DNA from: an uncultured Candidatus Saccharibacteria bacterium
Lineage (GTDB): Bacteria; Patescibacteriota; Saccharimonadia; Saccharimonadales; Saccharimonadaceae
DNA length: 5,092 bases
Reading direction: 5' to 3'
Assembly: GCA_945916045.1 (NCBI GenBank)
Contig: CAMEGH010000044.1
Coordinates: 1-5,092 of the forward strand
The translations under genes were made by a program, and so were the position numbers. The notes under the pieces are model-generated. The model made no database searches, was not told the DNA's origin, and saw only the letters and a list, made by a program, of their open reading frames with translations. This document shows positions 5,043 through 5,092 of this stretch, in pieces (positions within the stretch are counted from its first letter, which is position 1; every line of letters begins with the position of its first letter).

Positions 5043-5092
5043 ATGAAGATTTTGGGAATCGAGAGCAGTTGTGATGAAACAGCCGCCGCTAT
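5043..5092 (+). CDS. tsaD: tRNA N6-threonylcarbamoyladenosine transferase TsaD (N-terminal fragment)
   Basis: Only the first 16 complete codons are present; the gene runs off the right edge. The peptide MKILGIESSCDETAAA matches the highly conserved N-terminus of the TsaD/Kae1/YgjD family (I-L-G-I-E-T/S-S-C-D-E-T-A). TsaD, with TsaB and usually TsaE, transfers the threonylcarbamoyl group made by TsaC onto A37 of tRNAs reading ANN codons. The start is fixed by this motif and by the -10 box just upstream; there is no Shine-Dalgarno sequence. It is divergent from the MurE-like gene. Despite its short length the motif is distinctive, so the identification is strong. Confidence 0.93.
   Translation, partial: MKILGIESSCDETAAA

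Noticed and set aside
4850..5044. The first 65 codons of the longest open frame, starting at 5044, as the true N-terminus of the MurE-like protein
   Set aside because: That start overlaps the start codon of tsaD and has no ribosome-binding site; the ATGs at 4960 and 4849 are both better supported.
1..5092. Recoded TGA (as in Gracilibacteria or Absconditabacteria)
   Set aside because: All genes read through cleanly with the standard code and end in TAA or TAG, with no conserved domain interrupted by TGA.

Overview
The window looks like a compact chromosomal segment of a bacterium with a small genome, most likely Candidatus Patescibacteria (CPR) and perhaps Saccharibacteria. This is an inference from gene style, not a database match. 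The points behind it are a short Mur ligase that starts directly at its ATP-binding domain, tight gene packing, promoters with extended -10 boxes placed almost on top of start codons (leaderless-type genes), and small proteins I cannot assign. Stop codons seen are TAG (groEL, groES) and TAA (three others). Nothing calls for a recoded TGA. No mobile element, CRISPR array, tRNA or rRNA is visible.

Layout, left to right. Positions 1-59 (minus) hold the first codons of a probable GlcNAc-type glycosyltransferase, with an extended -10 box just ahead of its start. Positions 134-168 hold the groEL terminator. The chaperonin operon follows on the minus strand: groES (1854-2117), then groEL (185-1834). 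Its sigma-70-type promoter overlaps a CIRCE inverted repeat at 2164-2190, so heat-shock repression by HrcA is expected. Diverging from it on the plus strand, with a near-textbook promoter, is a 290-residue protein (2276-3148) that shows a PD-(D/E)XK nuclease-like signature near its C-terminus. After it comes a 101-residue protein of unknown function (3213-3518) with its own promoter, a hairpin over its ribosome-binding site and a clear intrinsic terminator. Converging on that terminator from the other side is a MurE-like ligase (3554-4849, minus). A 193-bp divergent intergenic region separates it from tsaD, of which only the first 16 codons are present (5043 onward, plus).

How the genes fit together: groES and groEL form one stress-controlled folding machine. 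The MurE-like ligase would act in peptidoglycan stem-peptide synthesis. TsaD is part of the enzyme that makes t6A in tRNA. These are housekeeping functions. The two plus-strand genes in the middle are the least understood part. The nuclease-like one starts from the same intergenic region as the CIRCE operator, which makes it the best candidate for something undescribed. No complete novel system can be demonstrated from this window alone.
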